Shown: positions 1-6,495 of the stretch, one piece after another
How the letters are laid out: every line of letters starts with the position of its first letter
Numbering within the stretch: position 1 is the first letter of the stretch
Assembly: GCA_003448685.1 (NCBI GenBank)
Contig: DLXW01000150.1
Span: 13,837 to 24,656 of the forward strand
Length of the DNA stretch: 10,820 nucleotides
DNA from: Cyanothece sp. UBA12306
GTDB lineage: Bacteria; Cyanobacteriota; Cyanobacteriia; Cyanobacteriales; Microcystaceae
Direction of reading: 5' to 3'
Position numbers and translations under genes: made by a program
Notes under the pieces: model-generated
The model's database searches: none
What the model saw: only the letters and a program-made list of their open reading frames with translations
What the model was told of the DNA's origin: nothing

Positions 1-133
1 TTCCCTAGAACAGGCTTAACTGGTAAATTTTTCTAAACTGTGATTTTATAAGTAGTCAGACATAAAATATAGTTAACTATCTTAAGAGATGAAAGTTGGG
101 ATAAAATTAGCGAATTGTCCTCTAATTTCTCCC

Positions 134-198
134 TCACGGGGTGACAACTAGACTCAAGTTGAGATAGGGGTCAGGTTTTAGGGGTTAGGGGTTAGGGA
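134..198 (+). repeat. Module A: 14-bp motif plus TTAGGGG heptamers
   Basis: The motif tcacggggtgacaa (134-147) is followed after about 20 bases by a G-rich tract. The tract ends in the heptamers ttagggg (178-184), ttagggg (185-191) and ttaggga (192-198). Four G-runs between 167 and 197 could form a G-quadruplex. The same arrangement recurs twice in opposite orientation at 293-344 and 377-430. The gene-free stretch 1-461 holds these three modules and little else I can recognise. Heptamer tandem repeats (STRR) are a known feature of cyanobacterial intergenic DNA; the function of this composite unit is unknown. Confidence 0.7.
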
Positions 199-292
199 TA
201 AATTGGTCAAAATTTTTGGTGATGACAATGAGTTAATCTTTCTTTATAGGCAATAGAGATTAGTAATCCTATCAGATAAAAAGGGGAATCTT

Positions 293-344
293 CCCTATCC
301 CCTATCCCCCATGTCCTGACTTTAACCTGCTTGTCACCCCGTGA
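293..344 (-). repeat. Module B: inverted copy of the motif plus CCCTATC heptamers
   Basis: The exact reverse complement of the 14-bp motif lies at 331-344. It is preceded by the heptamers ccctatc at 293-299 and 300-306 and a C-run. Read on the minus strand, the order is motif, spacer, G-rich heptamers, as in module A. Modules A and B face each other. A second short pair (ggtcagg at 169-175 and cctgac at 315-320) adds to a potential cruciform spanning about 134-344. Confidence 0.7.
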
Positions 345-376
345 GAATTTCTCTCCACAACCCACCCCCCACCCCC

Positions 377-430
377 TACACCCTACACCCTACACCCTGC
401 CTTAATTTTAAGCTTGTTGTCACCCCGTGA
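377..430 (-). repeat. Module C: third copy of the motif plus TACACCC heptamers
   Basis: The heptamer tacaccc is repeated three times exactly at 377-397. The 14-bp motif ttgtcaccccgtga follows at 417-430, in the same orientation as module B. The motif ends 31 bases before the start codon of the universal stress protein gene, so this copy could affect that gene's promoter or leader. The heptamer differs between the three modules while the 14-mer is identical. Confidence 0.7.
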
Positions 431-461
431 AAATATCCACTTTTGATTTATTGATTTAACC

Positions 462-905
462 ATGAGTTTATTTATTAGCGATCGCGTTTTAGTCCCCATT
501 GATTTTTCCGAAATATCTCTAGAGGCACTGGATGAAACCATCAGTTTTTTAGAAAATTCTGCACAAATCTATGTTATTTACGTTCTCACTCCCCTTTTAC
601 CCACAGAACCTGGAGTTATTTGGGAAAAGGTTAATAATGAAACTCGTAAAAAGAATGTAGAACAGGTTTTTCAAAAACGTTATCCAAAATCTTTGTCTAA
701 TAACTTACATTTTGAAGTTAAAGTCGGTAATGCTAGTGCCGTTATTATTGACTATGCAAAATCTCACCAAATAGACTTAATTGTCATTGCTTCCCACGGA
801 AATAAAGGGTTAACTCGCTTTTTACTAGGATCAGTGGCCGAAAAAGTTATTCGTTTTGCCAAGTGTCCTGTTTTAGTCTGGAGATCTCGAGAAAATCAGA
901 AATAA
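462..905 (+). CDS. Universal stress protein (UspA family, ATP-binding type)
   Basis: A single-domain cytoplasmic Usp of 147 residues, the usual family length. The N-terminus DRVLVPIDFSEIS carries the conserved Asp (D14) after the first beta strand. The C-terminal nucleotide-binding signature is seen as ASHG (110-113), nine residues, then GS (123-124), followed by AEKVIRFAKCPVLVWR. The first Gly of the classical G-2x-G-9x-G-S motif is Ala here, a common variant. Family members of this type bind ATP and are tied to stress survival; the specific role here is unknown. The ATG at 462 is the start that keeps the first strand intact, but no clear Shine-Dalgarno sequence precedes it. The gene is tail-to-tail with the PhoD-like gene, with only two bases between stop codons. 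A HIP1 octamer lies at 478-485, inside the first codons. Confidence 0.9.
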   Translation: MSLFISDRVLVPIDFSEISLEALDETISFLENSAQIYVIYVLTPLLPTEPGVIWEKVNNETRKKNVEQVFQKRYPKSLSNNLHFEVKVGNASAVIIDYAKSHQIDLIVIASHGNKGLTRFLLGSVAEKVIRFAKCPVLVWRSRENQK

Positions 906-907
906 AC

Positions 908-928
908 TCAAGTTTGGCTTGATTTTTT
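908..928 (+). terminator. Candidate intrinsic terminator after the stress protein gene
   Basis: tcaag (908-912) and cttga (918-922) form a 5-bp stem around the loop tttgg, followed by six T (923-928). It starts three bases after the stress protein stop codon and overlaps the 3' end of the convergent PhoD-like gene. The stem is short, so termination strength is uncertain. Confidence 0.45.
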
Positions 929-2101
929 GGAGAAATTTTTTACAATAATTGAAGCTAAAAATCCTAGGCTACAAATAGCAAAAATAAACAATAAACCCAA
1001 GGAAATAGATAATTCAGTTTTTTGATGGGGGGTTACCTCAAATTGGTTGATGATCACGGGATTTTGACTTAAAATAAAACTATTAGCAACTATTTGATTG
1101 GCTTTATATGGCTCAATTCCATAGGTAGTTACAGTCAATTTTTGAGTATTTTTATCAATTTGAAATTCAGTCCAACCAAAGGTATGAGTGTTCACATATT
1201 CTCCTTTGAGTAGTTTGGCCTTAATTAAGCCATTTGCTGGGGCTAAATTGTTATTTAAACCCAAGGGATCGTAGCCAAAAGCTGTAATTTGTTGATCCCC
1301 TAATTTCCGAATAAAAGCATCTTTTGCTTTTTGGGTGGGTAAGGCATGATAAAAGTCAACTTCTTGGGAATTTAATAGTCCTAAACTACTGGCTAACTCA
1401 ACAACAGATGGGCCAAAAGGAGCATCAAAAGCAACCGGTCCGGTGGTAATTTCAAAGGCATTGGTGGCAATTTGTTCACCGTCAGGAACTAACTGATAGG
1501 TTAAATTATTAACTAAGTTACCATGAACATCAGCCGCAATAAAGACAACATTATTAATATTATTGTCGTCAATGAATTTCAAGATTTCAGTTCGTTCTGC
1601 TGCATATCCTTCAAAGCGATCTGATGCCAATAAAACCCCTAGATTTTGGATAGGTTCAGGAACTAAAATAAATTTCCAGGTAACCCCATTATAAGGATAA
1701 TCTGCATAAATTGTGTCTCCATGTAGGACAAAAAAGTCTAGATTACTTTCATCAGCATTGGCAATAGCTGGATAGGGACTTAATTCTCCTCGCCAGTCCC
1801 CAGAAACTCCAAATTTTAAGCCATTTTTTCTTCCAGTTTTAGCAGCAGTCTTGAAGGTTCCTCTGCTGGTTTCATTATTAGAGTCAGTCACTCGATAATA
1901 ATATTGAGTACCTGGTTTTAGACCGTTAAGAGAAACTTTGACCGGAATATTTGGATCGATTATAGTTTGATTGATGCTTCCGTGAATTGTGGCAAAATTA
2001 GAGTCAGTTGAATATTCAAAAGTTACAATTCCAAGATGATTACTTTGTGTCCATAAAACAGTAGAATCTTGGTTAGTATCTCCGCTGGCAATATTAGGCA
2101 T
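908..2101 (-). CDS. PhoD-like metallophosphatase, internally shortened, with C-terminal membrane anchor
   Basis: A 397-residue protein related to PhoD alkaline phosphatase/phosphodiesterases. Residues 1-90 match the N-terminal beta-sandwich (IASGDTNQDSTVLWT, then LKPGTQYYYRV). The metallophosphatase domain begins normally with FGVSGDWRG (97-104) and LHGDTIYAD (126-134). It then jumps almost at once, near residue 137, to the late part of the domain: TWKFI, PEPIQNLG, DRFEGYAAERTEILKFI and IAADVHGN (188-195). In intact relatives a long stretch lies between these points, including a DDHE-type metal-binding motif that I do not find here. The frame is open throughout, so this looks like an in-frame deletion. 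A hydrophobic helix at about 363-387 followed by a basic tail suggests a membrane anchor. No signal peptide is visible at the chosen start. Catalytic activity is doubtful; it could be a decaying gene. Confidence 0.75.
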   Translation of the reverse strand: MPNIASGDTNQDSTVLWTQSNHLGIVTFEYSTDSNFATIHGSINQTIIDPNIPVKVSLNGLKPGTQYYYRVTDSNNETSRGTFKTAAKTGRKNGLKFGVSGDWRGELSPYPAIANADESNLDFFVLHGDTIYADYPYNGVTWKFILVPEPIQNLGVLLASDRFEGYAAERTEILKFIDDNNINNVVFIAADVHGNLVNNLTYQLVPDGEQIATNAFEITTGPVAFDAPFGPSVVELASSLGLLNSQEVDFYHALPTQKAKDAFIRKLGDQQITAFGYDPLGLNNNLAPANGLIKAKLLKGEYVNTHTFGWTEFQIDKNTQKLTVTTYGIEPYKANQIVANSFILSQNPVIINQFEVTPHQKTELSISLGLLFIFAICSLGFLASIIVKNFSKKSSQT

Positions 2102-2264
2102 AATTAATTAGTTTTGATTGAATCTTCATTAGTCATCTAGATTAAGAGGAAATCTCAGGATGAATTTAGTAAGATTGTTGCTTGTTTAGAATAAAATTTT
2201 ACCAGTTAAAGCCCTAAATATTCTAACAGTAAAAAAACACTGCTTAAATTAAATTTGTTTAATA

Positions 2265-2387
2265 TAGCTGTTTTCATCTTGTGAGACTTCGCCGTGATCT
2301 TCTCAGCCGAAAGGTACAGAGTTTTTAGGAGTCTCCGAGTCTTCGAGTTAGATTTTAGGTTTACCTCACTCATTGCGAAAAATGCTA
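2265..2387. mobile_element. MITE-like element with TA-flanked inverted ends
   Basis: Imperfect terminal inverted repeats, aatatagctgttttc at 2261-2275 and the reverse complement of aatatagcatttttc at 2377-2391, match at 13 of 15 positions. They flank about 100 bases that look richer in G and C than the surrounding AT-rich DNA. If TA is the target duplication (2263-2264 and 2388-2389), the element runs TAGC...GCTA. TA duplication is the habit of IS630/Tc1-mariner transposons and their MITEs. No ORF of note is inside. It sits in the 405-bp gap between the divergent PhoD-like and channel genes, where it could alter either promoter. I see nothing else definite in that gap. Confidence 0.5.
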
Positions 2388-2506
2388 TATTTAATTATTT
2401 TTTAAGCTGAAGACAGTCAAAGATGTTAATTACTACCAATCTAAATTTTAATTATGTGTAACAATAGTCAATGGATTTTTTAATCTAGATCAAAATTGCC
2501 AATTTA

Positions 2507-4216
2507 ATGAAACCTCAAATCATAGTCTGTGGTTTAGGACGGACAGGACATCAAATTTTTAGTTTATTAAGACGACAAGGGGCTTCAGTGGTGGGAATAA
2601 GCGATCGCCCTATTCCAGGAGAACACCCTGATCACCTAATTGTGGGGGAATTATGTTCCCCAGTTACCTTATCTAGGGCAGGTATTCATTATGCCCATAC
2701 TTTGGTTCTCGCTAATCATGATGATGCAGTCAACTTAGCTGTTTTAACCCAGGCTAGATTACTTAATCCTCACATTCGCATTATTAATCGCTTATTTAAC
2801 CATACTTTAGGGGAACGTCTCGATCAAACCCTCCCCGATCACGTTAGCATGAGTGTAGCTTCCTTGGCTGCCCCGATTTTTTCTTTTGCAGCTTTAGGAA
2901 ATAGAGCCATTGGTCAGTTAAAATTATTTAATCAGACTTGGCCAATTCAAGAAATTATTATTGATGCAAATCATCCTTGGTTAGGGTTAAATTTAAGCGA
3001 ATTGTGGGATAGTCCTTCCCGTATGCTAATTTATTATTTGCCTGCCCACGGAGAACAAGATTTAGTCTCAGCAGTTGTGGCCAATAAACCCCTACAATTA
3101 GGGGATCATCTAATTTTAGGAACTCAACTAACTATCCGTTCTAAACGTCATTATCCTTGGCAAAAGTTCTCCAAAGCGATCGCTAATTTACGCCGTTATC
3201 AACGCTATGTCCGTCCTGTTATTTTAGTCACCCTTTCGTTATTATTGACTATTTTTATAGCAACCATGACCTATGTTGCTATTAATTTTAATACTTCGGT
3301 GGTAGATGCCCTTTATTTTTCAGTAGGAATGATTACAGGGGCCGGAGGGCAAGAACAAGTCGCAGAAAAAGCCCCTGGAACTATCAAAATTTTTACCGCT
3401 ATTATGATGGTAATTGGGGCAGGAGTTATTGGGGTTTATTATGCTTTGCTTAATGACTTTATTTTAGGAAGTCGTTTGAAGCAGTTCTGGGATGTAGCAA
3501 GAGTTCCCATTCGTCATCACTATATTGTTTGTGGGTTAGGGGGTATTGGTATTCATATTGTTCGTCAATTGCTTAGTCAAGGACACGAAGTAGTAGTGAT
3601 TGAATCTGATCCTAATAACCGCTTTCTGCATACAGCGCGTTCTTTAGGGGTTCCTGTAATTGTTGAAGATGCAAGAATGGCGACAACTTTAACTACAGCA
3701 AATATTGAGCAAGCTTCAGCAATTTTGGTGGTAACAAGCGATGATATGGTTAATGTAGAAATTGGTTTAACTGCTAAAGCAATTACTCCGAAAATTTCTA
3801 TCGTTTTGCGCTCTGAAAATGCTCAATTTGCCCAATCTGTTCAAGAAGTTTTTGAATTTGAAACCGTATTATGTCCAGGAGAATTGGCCACTCCATCTTT
3901 TGCTGCTGCTGCTTTAGGTGGTAGAATTTTGGGTAATGGAATCACCGATGATTTATTATGGGTTGCTTTAGCTACTTTAATTACTCCGAAACATCCTTTT
4001 TGCGGTAAATCAGTGAAAGAAGCAGCGATGGCTGGAGATTTTGTGCCGATTTATCTCGAAAGAAAAGAAAGAACAGTCCATAGTTGGAATTTGTTAGATA
4101 GTTCTTTGCTGCCTAATGATGTCTTGTATTTGACAATTCCAGCTAATGAATTAGAAAAATTATGGCGTACTTCTTCATCTGAGGATATGCTATTCAATGA
4201 AACTTCAATGATTTAA
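2507..4216 (+). CDS. Two-TM ion channel with flanking RCK/TrkA-N domains
   Basis: A 569-residue protein with the order RCK - pore - RCK. The first TrkA-N Rossmann fold starts at the N-terminus (IIVCGLGRTG, GxGxxG at 9-14) and is followed by a TrkA-C-like segment ending near 210. Two hydrophobic helices (about 237-260 and 292-317) enclose a pore loop, ALYFSVGMITGAGGQ (268-282). The second Rossmann fold follows (YIVCGLGGIG, GxGxxG at 343-348), then a TrkA-C-like end (about 480-550). RCK domains bind NAD(H), nucleotides or ions and gate K+ flux. The usual filter TVGYG is replaced by TGAGG, so ion selectivity cannot be assumed; monovalent cation conduction is an inference. The N-terminal Rossmann motif fits the start at 2507, although no clear ribosome site precedes it. 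HIP1 octamers occur at 2601-2608 and 3176-3183. The gene appears monocistronic. Confidence 0.85.
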   Translation: MKPQIIVCGLGRTGHQIFSLLRRQGASVVGISDRPIPGEHPDHLIVGELCSPVTLSRAGIHYAHTLVLANHDDAVNLAVLTQARLLNPHIRIINRLFNHTLGERLDQTLPDHVSMSVASLAAPIFSFAALGNRAIGQLKLFNQTWPIQEIIIDANHPWLGLNLSELWDSPSRMLIYYLPAHGEQDLVSAVVANKPLQLGDHLILGTQLTIRSKRHYPWQKFSKAIANLRRYQRYVRPVILVTLSLLLTIFIATMTYVAINFNTSVVDALYFSVGMITGAGGQEQVAEKAPGTIKIFTAIMMVIGAGVIGVYYALLNDFILGSRLKQFWDVARVPIRHHYIVCGLGGIGIHIVRQLLSQGHEVVVIESDPNNRFLHTARSLGVPVIVEDARMATTLTTANIEQASAILVVTSDDMVNVEIGLTAKAITPKISIVLRSENAQFAQSVQEVFEFETVLCPGELATPSFAAAALGGRILGNGITDDLLWVALATLITPKHPFCGKSVKEAAMAGDFVPIYLERKERTVHSWNLLDSSLLPNDVLYLTIPANELEKLWRTSSSEDMLFNETSMI

Positions 4217-4228
4217 TTTTATATTTTG

Positions 4229-4246
4229 GATTTTCGATTTTCGATT
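4229..4246 (+). repeat. Short heptamer tandem repeat (GATTTTC)
   Basis: Two exact copies of gattttc (4229-4242) plus gatt lie 12 bases after the channel gene's stop codon. This belongs with the other 7-bp repeats in the window. I see no convincing terminator hairpin in the 170-bp gap that follows the channel gene. Confidence 0.5.
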
Positions 4247-4386
4247 GTACAGGAACTACAGGTAGTTTTGAGAATAGAAAAAACAGCAAATCAGATTTTA
4301 CGTATTATTTGGAAATAGTAGATCAAGAATTATTATTAACAATTGAACCTTGATTTATAAAAGTGTCTTACTTTAAATTGAAATGA

Positions 4387-4809
4387 CTATACTTCTGACT
4401 TCGTTAATGAGCGAGCATCTACAGACAAAAGGGTATCGAAATTTCTAAGTAAGTACAGAGAAAAACAAGCCGCTAACATAGGCCAAGCAGCAAATAATAG
4501 TAAGTTATTAAAAGGATCAAAATACTGTTTAAATGTTGAAAATGTCGAAACCGAATGAAAGATGAGAACGAGTAAATAAGTAAATTTTTTTTGCCATCCT
4601 GTTACAAATCCCAGCAAAATTATTAGCTGAATCAAGCCAATTCCATAGAAAATATTGTGGCTTAGTCCGCTTATGAAGTAAAATTTCTCAAAAATGGCGG
4701 CGGTATGACTAGGATTGAAAAATTTATCTAAATTCCACATCAACATAACCAGAAAAACGCTTAGCCGCAAACTCAGCAGGGCGAGGGGTAATCGATAATC
4801 TTTACGCAT
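4387..4809 (-). CDS. DoxX-like integral membrane protein
   Basis: A 140-residue protein with four predicted membrane helices (about 8-28, 51-70, 75-92 and 102-122) and a polar C-terminal tail. The opening LALLSLRLSVFLVMLMWNLDKFFNP, with hydrophobic residues running into an Asp-Lys-Phe turn, and the helix layout resemble small DoxX-type proteins, so the family call is moderate. DoxX relatives have been linked to quinone or thiol redox chemistry in membranes, but nothing here identifies a substrate. No good Shine-Dalgarno sequence precedes the ATG at 4809. The gene lies 348 bp downstream of the 84-residue hypothetical on the same strand, too far to assume an operon. It is convergent with the channel gene. 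Confidence 0.6.
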   Translation of the reverse strand: MRKDYRLPLALLSLRLSVFLVMLMWNLDKFFNPSHTAAIFEKFYFISGLSHNIFYGIGLIQLIILLGFVTGWQKKFTYLLVLIFHSVSTFSTFKQYFDPFNNLLLFAAWPMLAACFSLYLLRNFDTLLSVDARSLTKSEV

Positions 4810-5067
4810 AAATTTCGAGAGAGGTTATTCATGATTTTCCCGTCAATCCTAACCCATAATCTCTTATTTTTTTCTATTCTCATCAAATTCTTATTTTTCT
4901 CATCTGAGTTCAACATTCCCATCATCTTGCTTCATGAAACCTACGTAAAAGATGATACTCTTATTTTAAAGGTAAAACCAGACCAATATTGAAAGGGATG
5001 TTTTTGTTGGATGCAATACCTTTCTAAGCTATTAAGGTTATTTGAAGTTGATTATTTTTTTGTTTTG

Positions 5068-5129
5068 ACGGCGGTTAAAACCGCCGTGTCGCGTTTCATC
5101 TCCTATTTGAAAATAAGAAGTTTTCACGC
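5068..5129. repeat. Paired hairpins, possible decayed IS end
   Basis: A perfect 9-bp stem (acggcggtt at 5068-5076, aaccgccgt at 5079-5087) has a two-base loop. A second, imperfect hairpin follows, closed by gcgt (5091-5094) and acgc (5126-5129), with an inner stem around ctcctattt/aaataagaag. No T-tract follows on either strand, so it is not a standard terminator. The GC-rich palindrome in AT-rich DNA resembles the hairpins at ends of IS200/IS605-type elements. No transposase is present. It lies in the 348-bp gap between the two small minus-strand genes; the rest of that gap shows nothing I can name. Confidence 0.4.
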
Positions 5130-5157
5130 TCCCGTCTTACCCGATAACTTTTCGAGG

Positions 5158-5412
5158 CTAGAGATTGGCCTGCTGCTGGGCCAGAGTGAGGAGTGCTGCC
5201 TCAATTTTTGCTAGTTCAGGCTCTATTTGAGCCATTGCTGTTTTTTTCGGCAGTTTAGCTCGTTGAGCCGTTGTCGTTGTTTCGGAGAGTAGTCGCTCCC
5301 GATATTGTTCAAATTGTTCAATGATTTCTGCTAAGTCTTCTGCAGTTACTTGTTTCCCATTCTCTTGAGTTCCTTGAAAAATGACTGGTGTAGAGTCTGG
5401 AGTTGGGTTCAT
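5158..5412 (-). CDS. Hypothetical 84-residue coiled-coil protein
   Basis: A small soluble protein with a loose N-terminus (MNPTPDSTPVIFQGTQENGKQVT) and a long amphipathic helical part (about 24-84: AEDLAEIIEQFEQYRERL, then IEPELAKIEAALLTLAQQQ) that should form a coiled coil or helical hairpin. Coding is supported by a good ribosome site (AGGA about 10 bases before the ATG on the minus strand) and a sequence rich in Glu and Gln without stops. It looks like a conserved cyanobacterial hypothetical, but I cannot name a family. It is divergent from cpeC, with 168 bp between the two starts, so they may share a control region. No phycobilisome role can be claimed from sequence. Confidence 0.65.
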   Translation of the reverse strand: MNPTPDSTPVIFQGTQENGKQVTAEDLAEIIEQFEQYRERLLSETTTTAQRAKLPKKTAMAQIEPELAKIEAALLTLAQQQANL

Positions 5413-5452
5413 ATCTATTGTTTCCTAAAATACTGATAATTATTTTATCGTG

Positions 5453-5489
5453 AAGTCTTCTCACTAATCGACCCTATATTGGAAGACTT
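5453..5489. promoter_or_regulatory. Inverted repeat upstream of cpeC, possible operator
   Basis: aagtcttc (5453-5460) and gaagactt (5482-5489) form a perfect 8-bp inverted pair; with flanking bases the match is 9 of 11. The left half is itself part of the odd palindrome gaagtcttc (5452-5460). The pair lies about 90 bases upstream of the cpeC start in the divergent control region, where an activator could bind. I found no match to the CcaR G-box (CTTTNCNATTT) here and no convincing -35/-10 pair. A CpeR or other regulator site is only inference. Confidence 0.35.
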
Positions 5490-5580
5490 GATGAGTGTTT
5501 ACATTTATTTAAATAAACAAGACACAAAAAGTTATATAACTGAACTAAATCATCTATATCAACAAGAGGAGACTTAATCA

Positions 5581-6456
5581 ATGGTTTTTGGACCTGCCTC
5601 TCAATTAGGAGTCGGTTTGTTTGAAGAGACAGCGCCGTTGGAACTGATCCCAGGGCGTTCAGAAGAAGAAGTGGAGACCGTTATCCGCGCTATCTACCGT
5701 CAAATTTTGGGCAATGCCTATGTGATGGAGAGCGAACGGGCTAGCATTCCTGAGTCCCAATTAAAACGGGGGGAATTGAGTGTCCGCGAGTTTGTACGCT
5801 CCTTGGCTAAATCTGAGCTTTACCGCAGTCGCTTTTTTGAATCTTGCCCTCGTTATCGGTTCATTGAACTTAATTTTAAGCATTTTCTCGGTCGCACTCC
5901 CGATGGTTTGGAAGAGATGAGAGCCCACAGCACCATCTTAGATACCCAAGGATTTGAGGCAGAAATTGATTCCTACCTCGACAGTGACGAATATCAGAAT
6001 GCCTATGGAGAATATTTTGTCCCTTACTACCGAGGCTATAAGACCCAACCTGGACAGACGATGGTAGGCTTTACCCATATGTTCGCCATGTTACGGGGAG
6101 CCTCTAGTAGCGACCTCAAGGGAAGTCTCTCAGGAAAAGAACCTGTTCTTAACAAATATGTGATCCAGGAAACGCCTTTAGCGGTGATTCCTCCTTCCAG
6201 TGGCAGTGCTGGAGAAGGTTGGTCTTTCCAAGATCCTTCCATCAGTCCTCGTACTCGTCACGGGGTAGGAGCTAGCTCCGAAGGAAAAGTTTACCGTATC
6301 GAAGTGACTGGCTATAGCTCTCCAGGTAAGGTCAACCGTATTTCCAAATTCCGTCGGAGCAACAAAGTTTATTTAGTGCCTTTTGATAAACTCTCCCAAG
6401 AATACCAGCGCATCCACCGACAAGGGGGTGTCATTTCTAGTATTACTGCGGTTTAA
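5581..6456 (+). CDS. cpeC: Phycoerythrin-associated rod linker CpeC
   Basis: A 291-residue rod linker of the phycobilisome. Residues about 17-150 are the PBS-linker domain (ETVIRAIYRQILGNAYVMESER, then LSVREFVRSLAKSELYRSRFFESC, ELNFKHFLGRTP and EIDSYLDSDEYQ). A Ser/Gly/Pro-rich connector (about 175-232) leads to a C-terminal CpcD-like domain (about 236-291: KVYRIEVTGY, VYLVPFDKLSQEYQRIHRQGGVI). The N-terminus MVFGPASQLGVGLFEE and overall layout fit CpeC rather than the phycocyanin linker CpcC. It joins phycoerythrin hexamers on the stromal face of thylakoids. A strong ribosome site, aagaggaga, sits about 10 bases before the ATG. It is the first gene of the cpe run, 39 bp ahead of the next linker. 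Its codons look richer in C- and G-ending triplets than those of cpeS/T/R, as expected of a highly expressed antenna gene. Confidence 0.93.
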   Translation: MVFGPASQLGVGLFEETAPLELIPGRSEEEVETVIRAIYRQILGNAYVMESERASIPESQLKRGELSVREFVRSLAKSELYRSRFFESCPRYRFIELNFKHFLGRTPDGLEEMRAHSTILDTQGFEAEIDSYLDSDEYQNAYGEYFVPYYRGYKTQPGQTMVGFTHMFAMLRGASSSDLKGSLSGKEPVLNKYVIQETPLAVIPPSSGSAGEGWSFQDPSISPRTRHGVGASSEGKVYRIEVTGYSSPGKVNRISKFRRSNKVYLVPFDKLSQEYQRIHRQGGVISSITAV

Positions 6457-6495
6457 CTGAATTTTCAACCCAATCATTAAGTTAGGAGAATGCTC

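Noticed and set aside
377..397. CRISPR-like spacing of repeats in the leader region
   Set aside because: Repeats are contiguous heptamers without spacers, as in cyanobacterial STRRs. No cas genes are present.
5011..5214. A 67-codon plus-strand open frame ending inside the 84-residue hypothetical gene
   Set aside because: It runs through the GC-rich palindrome and the 3' end of a better-supported minus-strand gene, has no good ribosome site, and its product resembles no protein I know.
5413..5580. A CcaR G-box for green-light control of cpeC
   Set aside because: No CTTTNCNATTT direct repeat is present in this interval on either strand as far as I can read.
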